Source: Dehalococcoidia bacterium (GTDB taxonomy: Bacteria > Chloroflexota > Dehalococcoidia > Lucifugimonadales > SHYF01). From it: a stretch of DNA of 16,299 nt. This document shows, one piece after another, positions 13,502 through 16,299 of the stretch. Both the position numbers and the translations under genes were made by a program. Numbering within the stretch: position 1 is the first letter of the stretch; each line of letters opens with the position of its first letter. The stretch lies in the NCBI GenBank assembly GCA_009692985.1, contig SHYF01000019.1, forward strand, positions 1 through 16,299, read 5' to 3'. The notes under the pieces are model-generated. The model was not told the DNA's origin. It was given only the letters and a program-made list of their open reading frames with translations, and did no database searches.

Positions 13502-14542
13502 TCACATCGGCAGCGAAATCGCCTCGCCACTCTGGGCGCTGCGCGTCACCGCCTCGGTGAACTCCATGTACTGGACGCCCGCCTCAAAGGTTGTGAACTT
13601 CACCGGTTCGATGCCACGGATGGCGTTGATGAACTCCTGCTCAACCCTCCAGAAGCCCTGTTTCTCCTGGGGTATCTCGATCTCCCGTAGCTGGGGAGCG
13701 CCGCGCCGTCCCCCGTACAGCTTCATTGTTTCAGTGTCCAGCTTCAATGTGCCGTCCGTGCCGTACAGCCACACCTCACCTCCGGGCGCCAGACCCGTCA
13801 CGGAGCTCAGATGCATGTGCGCCTGAGCGCCACAAGCCATCTGGCAAAGGATGTCCACGTGGTCGGGTATCGTCACGGGCCGCAGAAGGCCCTCGGCGTT
13901 CCGCCGCTGGAGTACGGCTGTCTTGGTCATGGCCATCACCTTACTGGCCGGGCCTATCCAGCGCTGCATTGCCTCGTACCAGACACCCATCATCATGATG
14001 TTGTAACCACTTACGTTCCTGTCCTGCCGCCAAGTCAATGGGCCAGCCACATCCACGAAGTTGCGTTGCGTCACTCGCATATCCACCGCCAGCAGCTCGC
14101 CCAGATAGCCGCTGGTCACCATCTCCTGGATGGTCTGGTCAGCCTTGAACGTAAATGGAGATGGGACCACCTGAGTGACCAGGTGAGGAGCCGCCCGGGC
14201 GGTTTCCAGCATGGCGTGAGCCTCCGTGGCGTCCATTGCCATGCGCGCCTCGGTGAGCACGTGCTTTTCGTTGTCCAGGGCCGCCAGGGTGACAGAGCAG
14301 TGCATATAGGGCCATGTCCCGATACAGATGGCATCTATGCCGTCGTCCTCTACCATGTCCAGCCAGGTGTTGTATACCTTGGGGATGCCGAACTCGGCCG
14401 CTGCGCGCAGGCTGGACTCCCGGGTGCGGTTGCAAACGCCCACGAGGTCCACGCCCTGGATGGCGCGGAACCCGGGCAGGTGGCGCAGCCTGACATTTCC
14501 GCCCGCACCCACTATGCCTATGCGAATCTTCTGTGTGGTCAT
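13502..14542 (-). CDS. Gfo/Idh/MocA family protein with EAR in place of EKP
   Basis: A 346-residue protein with a Rossmann motif GIVGAGGNVRLRHLPG (9-24) and the Gfo/Idh/MocA C-terminal domain (YGTDGTLKLD, FINAIRG). The EKP motif that carries the catalytic lysine reads LTEAR, with E98, A99 and R100. The downstream GxHxxD block is also lost: MMGVWYEAM puts W188 and A191 in the usual His and Asp places. The family fold is clear, but canonical dehydrogenase chemistry is not supported. It could act on substrate in another way or bind cofactor as a sensor. Start ATG 14542 has AAAGGAG about eight bases upstream. It stands alone on its strand between two plus-strand genes, with a candidate regulated promoter at 14629-14659. 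Confidence 0.88.
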   Translation of the reverse strand: MTTQKIRIGIVGAGGNVRLRHLPGFRAIQGVDLVGVCNRTRESSLRAAAEFGIPKVYNTWLDMVEDDGIDAICIGTWPYMHCSVTLAALDNEKHVLTEARMAMDATEAHAMLETARAAPHLVTQVVPSPFTFKADQTIQEMVTSGYLGELLAVDMRVTQRNFVDVAGPLTWRQDRNVSGYNIMMMGVWYEAMQRWIGPASKVMAMTKTAVLQRRNAEGLLRPVTIPDHVDILCQMACGAQAHMHLSSVTGLAPGGEVWLYGTDGTLKLDTETMKLYGGRRGAPQLREIEIPQEKQGFWRVEQEFINAIRGIEPVKFTTFEAGVQYMEFTEAVTRSAQSGEAISLPM

Positions 14543-14628
14543 TACGTTGGCTCCTTTTGCTGACGGCTTGGAAGAAACTTGTTGGTAAAATGGTGCTGTT
14601 CTGACAATGCCCTTTGGGGGCGGCTGCT

Positions 14629-14659
14629 ATTCTACCACCAAACTGTTGGTGGATGACAA
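14629..14659 (-). promoter_or_regulatory. Candidate promoter with a palindrome filling a 19-base spacer
   Basis: On the minus strand: TTGTCA (plus 14654-14659), a 19-base spacer, and TAGAAT (plus 14629-14634). The spacer holds a perfect inverted repeat CCACCAA-ACTG-TTGGTGG (14635-14652). Over-long spacers containing a dyad are the hallmark of promoters controlled by MerR-family activators. It would drive the Gfo/Idh gene, whose ATG is 87 bases beyond the -10 box. No MerR-type gene is in the window. Confidence 0.4.
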
Positions 14660-14788
14660 AGGCGGCGCGGCCCTTGTTCGTCCTTTGGGCAGGTTCAAGC
14701 AAATGGGACCGCTCGCCCCTCTTGCCATTGCCCTCGGTCGCATGTACCCTATGGCCGTAACTGGGCATAAACTACGGAGGTTAAAGAG

Positions 14789-15337
14789 ATGAAATGGGTG
14801 AGTTCAGACCATATACACATGGATAGGGTCGCCTGTCCCTGGCTCATCCGGCGGTTCATTGACCCCAAGGCCGAGTTCTATTTCGTATCGCGCGGCAAGG
14901 AGGACAGCCGGCCCAAGGATGCCATTCCCTACGCCCTCCCTGGCGTGGAGCTGGGCCCTCATGATGAGAACGGCACCTGTTTTGACAAGTTCCTGCGCAA
15001 GTACAAGCTAGACGACCCAGCTCTGGCTGAGTTGGCCAGGATCATCACCTCGGGAGTGCACCATGCCATCACCAGGGGAGACGACCGTAATAAGGTTGCG
15101 GCTTTGGAGGGCATAGGCCTGGACGCTCTATCTGAAGGGATGATGCTGTCCACTCTGGGCGACGCCGATAATCTGGACAAGAGCATGGTAATTTACGACG
15201 CTCTGTACGCCTATTGCAAGGCACACGTCCTGGTGAGTCAGGACCCATCCATGGCCCAGAAGGGCATGATGCAGCGCGTAGACCTACTCAGGGGGCCCAT
15301 AAGAGCTGCCTTGACTAGTGGAGCGTCACGCTATTAG
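14789..15337 (+). CDS. ChrB-like chromate-resistance domain protein
   Basis: A 182-residue protein matching the C-terminal ChrB domain (chromate resistance protein family, PF09828 type). The N-terminal signature is DRVACPWLIRRFIDP (12-26), followed by AIPYALPGVELGPH (45-58), GTCFDKFLRKYKL (62-74) and YDALYAYC (136-143). C16, C64 and several His residues are conserved-looking and may bind metal or thiols. ATG 14789 is set by GGAGG at 14776-14780 with eight-base spacing. In proteobacteria ChrB regulates or assists the ChrA efflux pump, but stand-alone copies without ChrA, as here, are common and of unknown role. A chromate function should not be assumed. It is read away from the Gfo/Idh gene. 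Confidence 0.88.
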   Translation: MKWVSSDHIHMDRVACPWLIRRFIDPKAEFYFVSRGKEDSRPKDAIPYALPGVELGPHDENGTCFDKFLRKYKLDDPALAELARIITSGVHHAITRGDDRNKVAALEGIGLDALSEGMMLSTLGDADNLDKSMVIYDALYAYCKAHVLVSQDPSMAQKGMMQRVDLLRGPIRAALTSGASRY

Positions 15338-15348
15338 AGCATTATTCG

Positions 15349-15432
15349 GAGGTGCAGGGGGCGAAGCCCACGCCGGGGGTCTGGGGATGTCCCCCAGATA
15401 TCGCATCTCCCCCTCTCCTGCAGGAGAGGGGG
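15349..15432 (+). repeat. Three-hairpin intergenic element, copy 4 (short)
   Basis: GAGGTGCAG leads into GGGGGC-GAA-GCCC (15356-15369), CTGGGG/CCCCAG (from 15381), and a perfect 24-base palindrome with arm CCCCCTCTCCTG (15409-15432). The internal CAGAGCCTGTC core present in the other copies is deleted here. It starts 12 bases after the ChrB-like stop codon. Confidence 0.7.
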
Positions 15433-15656
15433 ACACAGGGGGTGAGGTATATGCCCTTGGAAGGGTGCACCTAATGTATCCTGACTTAGGTGACATTACA
15501 CTAGGAAGTAGGGGTCGTGGCTTGGTTTGCTTGGCGTTGGCGAACGGTAAGCCACGTCAGGGTTCACTGACGCAAGGCGCGCCAATGGTTAATACCCGCC
15601 CTTAACTGAGTGAAGATGTGGACAAGGGTGGCTTGCAAAAAGCCAATATCTTTGGC
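15433..15656. other. Gap between repeat copy 4 and the PAC2 gene
   Basis: No gene is supported. The only structure I see is an inverted repeat, CGTGGCTT (15516-15523) with AAGCCACG (15549-15556), with a 25-base loop. No convincing promoter or ribosome binding site for the PAC2 gene is visible. Confidence 0.4.
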
Positions 15657-16299
15657 ATGATGGTAGTGATGACGCGTATTGGTGGATTTGACATTCACGA
15701 GCCGTTTCCTGTGTTGAGGAAACCTCACGTTGTTGCTTCCTTGAGGCCGTGGCTTGATGCAGGGGGCGTCGGCACCTTGACCCTGGCTCGGCTGGAGCGG
15801 CATTTGGCTGCCCAGGACGCGGGCAGCCTTGTCACCCCTGGCTCCTACTTTGACTTCACGCGATACCGTCCCATGGTGTTTTACGTAGAGGACCAGCGCC
15901 GCACCACCATCCCCAATGTCAGCGTCCGGTACGCCAAAGGGCCCGGAGATTTCGATTTCCTCTTCCTGAACCTGCTGGAGCCTCACCTCAACGCGGAAGA
16001 GTACGTTGACTCGGTAGTAGCCTTGATCCAGCGATTCAATGGCGCCAGGTATTGCCGCATCGGCGGCATGTACGATGCGGTGCCCCACACCAGGCCTCTA
16101 CCTGTCATGGCCACTCTGGATGGAGAGGAAATCCCAGCTTTGCCGGGTGTCACTTCCATGAGGCGTGGGCGGTATCAGGGGCCCACCTCCATCATGAACC
16201 TGATAGGCGACAGGCTCACCGCCGAGGGTGTGGAGAACATGACAGTGATGGTGCGGCTGCCCCAATACGTCCAGTTGGAAGAGGACTACAGCGGAGCTG
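15657..16299 (+). CDS. PAC2-family protein (proteasome-assembly-chaperone-like), 3' truncated by window end
   Basis: An open frame runs off the window end with about 214 codons. Counting from ATG 15657, the protein shows the PAC2-family features LRPWLDAGGVGTLTL (29-43), SYFDFTRYRP (63-72), a two-Arg turn before TTIPN, NLLEPH (105-110), RIGGMYDAVPHTRP (134-147) and a following helical region. PAC2 proteins resemble the eukaryotic proteasome assembly chaperone PAC2; bacterial ones are uncharacterised ATP-grasp or proteasome-neighbour genes. The start is uncertain: ATG at 15657, 15660 and 15669 and GTG at 15618 are all in frame, and none has a clear ribosome binding site. TATCTT just before 15657 could allow a leaderless start. 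The C-terminus is outside the window. Confidence 0.85.
   Translation, partial: MMVVMTRIGGFDIHEPFPVLRKPHVVASLRPWLDAGGVGTLTLARLERHLAAQDAGSLVTPGSYFDFTRYRPMVFYVEDQRRTTIPNVSVRYAKGPGDFDFLFLNLLEPHLNAEEYVDSVVALIQRFNGARYCRIGGMYDAVPHTRPLPVMATLDGEEIPALPGVTSMRRGRYQGPTSIMNLIGDRLTAEGVENMTVMVRLPQYVQLEEDYSGA

Noticed and set aside
13811..14563. A 250-codon plus-strand open frame
   Set aside because: It is antisense to the second Gfo/Idh gene, shows no motifs and has a His-rich composition typical of antisense frames.
15564..16088. A 174-codon minus-strand open frame
   Set aside because: Opposite the PAC2 gene. The plus-strand frame has family motifs (RYRP, EPH, PHTRP) and is open to the window end.
1..16299. 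CRISPR array, rRNA genes or prophage
   Set aside because: No regularly spaced direct repeats were seen, no conserved rRNA stretches, and only one phage-type gene.

Overview
The window reads as a GC-rich bacterial chromosome segment (about 60% GC by eye) with dense, ordinary Shine-Dalgarno-led genes. Its gene mix is a CaiB/BaiF CoA transferase, amidase, fumarylacetoacetate-hydrolase-like protein, luciferase-like monooxygenase, two short-chain dehydrogenases, two Gfo/Idh/MocA proteins, a thiolase-like protein with a DUF35 partner, a deazaflavin-type reductase, PAC2 and ChrB-like proteins. Together with the many short hairpin repeats between genes, this resembles Chloroflexota, in particular Dehalococcoidia/SAR202-type genomes. 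That assignment is an inference: there is no rRNA or other strict marker here.

Layout. 1-746 (+): the end of a probable membrane protein, then a zinc-ribbon RDD membrane protein. 800-4447 (-): four catabolic-looking genes, read from 4447 leftwards as a 59-residue GatC/AtzG-like protein, an amidase, an FAH-family protein and a classical SDR. 4834-5850 (+): a luciferase-like monooxygenase behind a good sigma-70-type promoter. 6043-9318 (-): a class III CoA transferase, a Gfo/Idh/MocA protein and a YfcE-type phosphodiesterase. 9527-12146 (+): a thiolase-like protein, a DUF35 protein and an SDR, probably one functional module. 12253-13311 (+): a deazaflavin-type reductase broken by a one-base frameshift, then a lower-GC orphan YqaJ-type nuclease. 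13502-14542 (-): a second Gfo/Idh/MocA protein. 14789-16299 (+): a ChrB-like protein and a PAC2 protein cut by the window end.

How the genes may work together. The amidase/FAH/SDR group and the CoA-transferase/Gfo group look like degradation of unknown carboxylic acids, amides or sugar-derived compounds. The thiolase-like protein lacks both thiolase cysteines and is followed by a DUF35 protein, which points to a CoA-ester lyase/aldolase complex of the Ltp2-DUF35 kind rather than a thiolase. The SDR that follows has lost three of its four catalytic residues. Both Gfo/Idh proteins have lost the usual catalytic lysine.

Non-coding structure is rich. There are four copies of a modular three-hairpin element, three copies of a 35-base REP-like palindrome and two MITE-like elements with TGTCATTCTGAG ends. 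A perfect 17-base inverted repeat overlaps the likely thiolase promoter, and a palindrome fills a 19-base promoter spacer upstream of the second Gfo/Idh gene.
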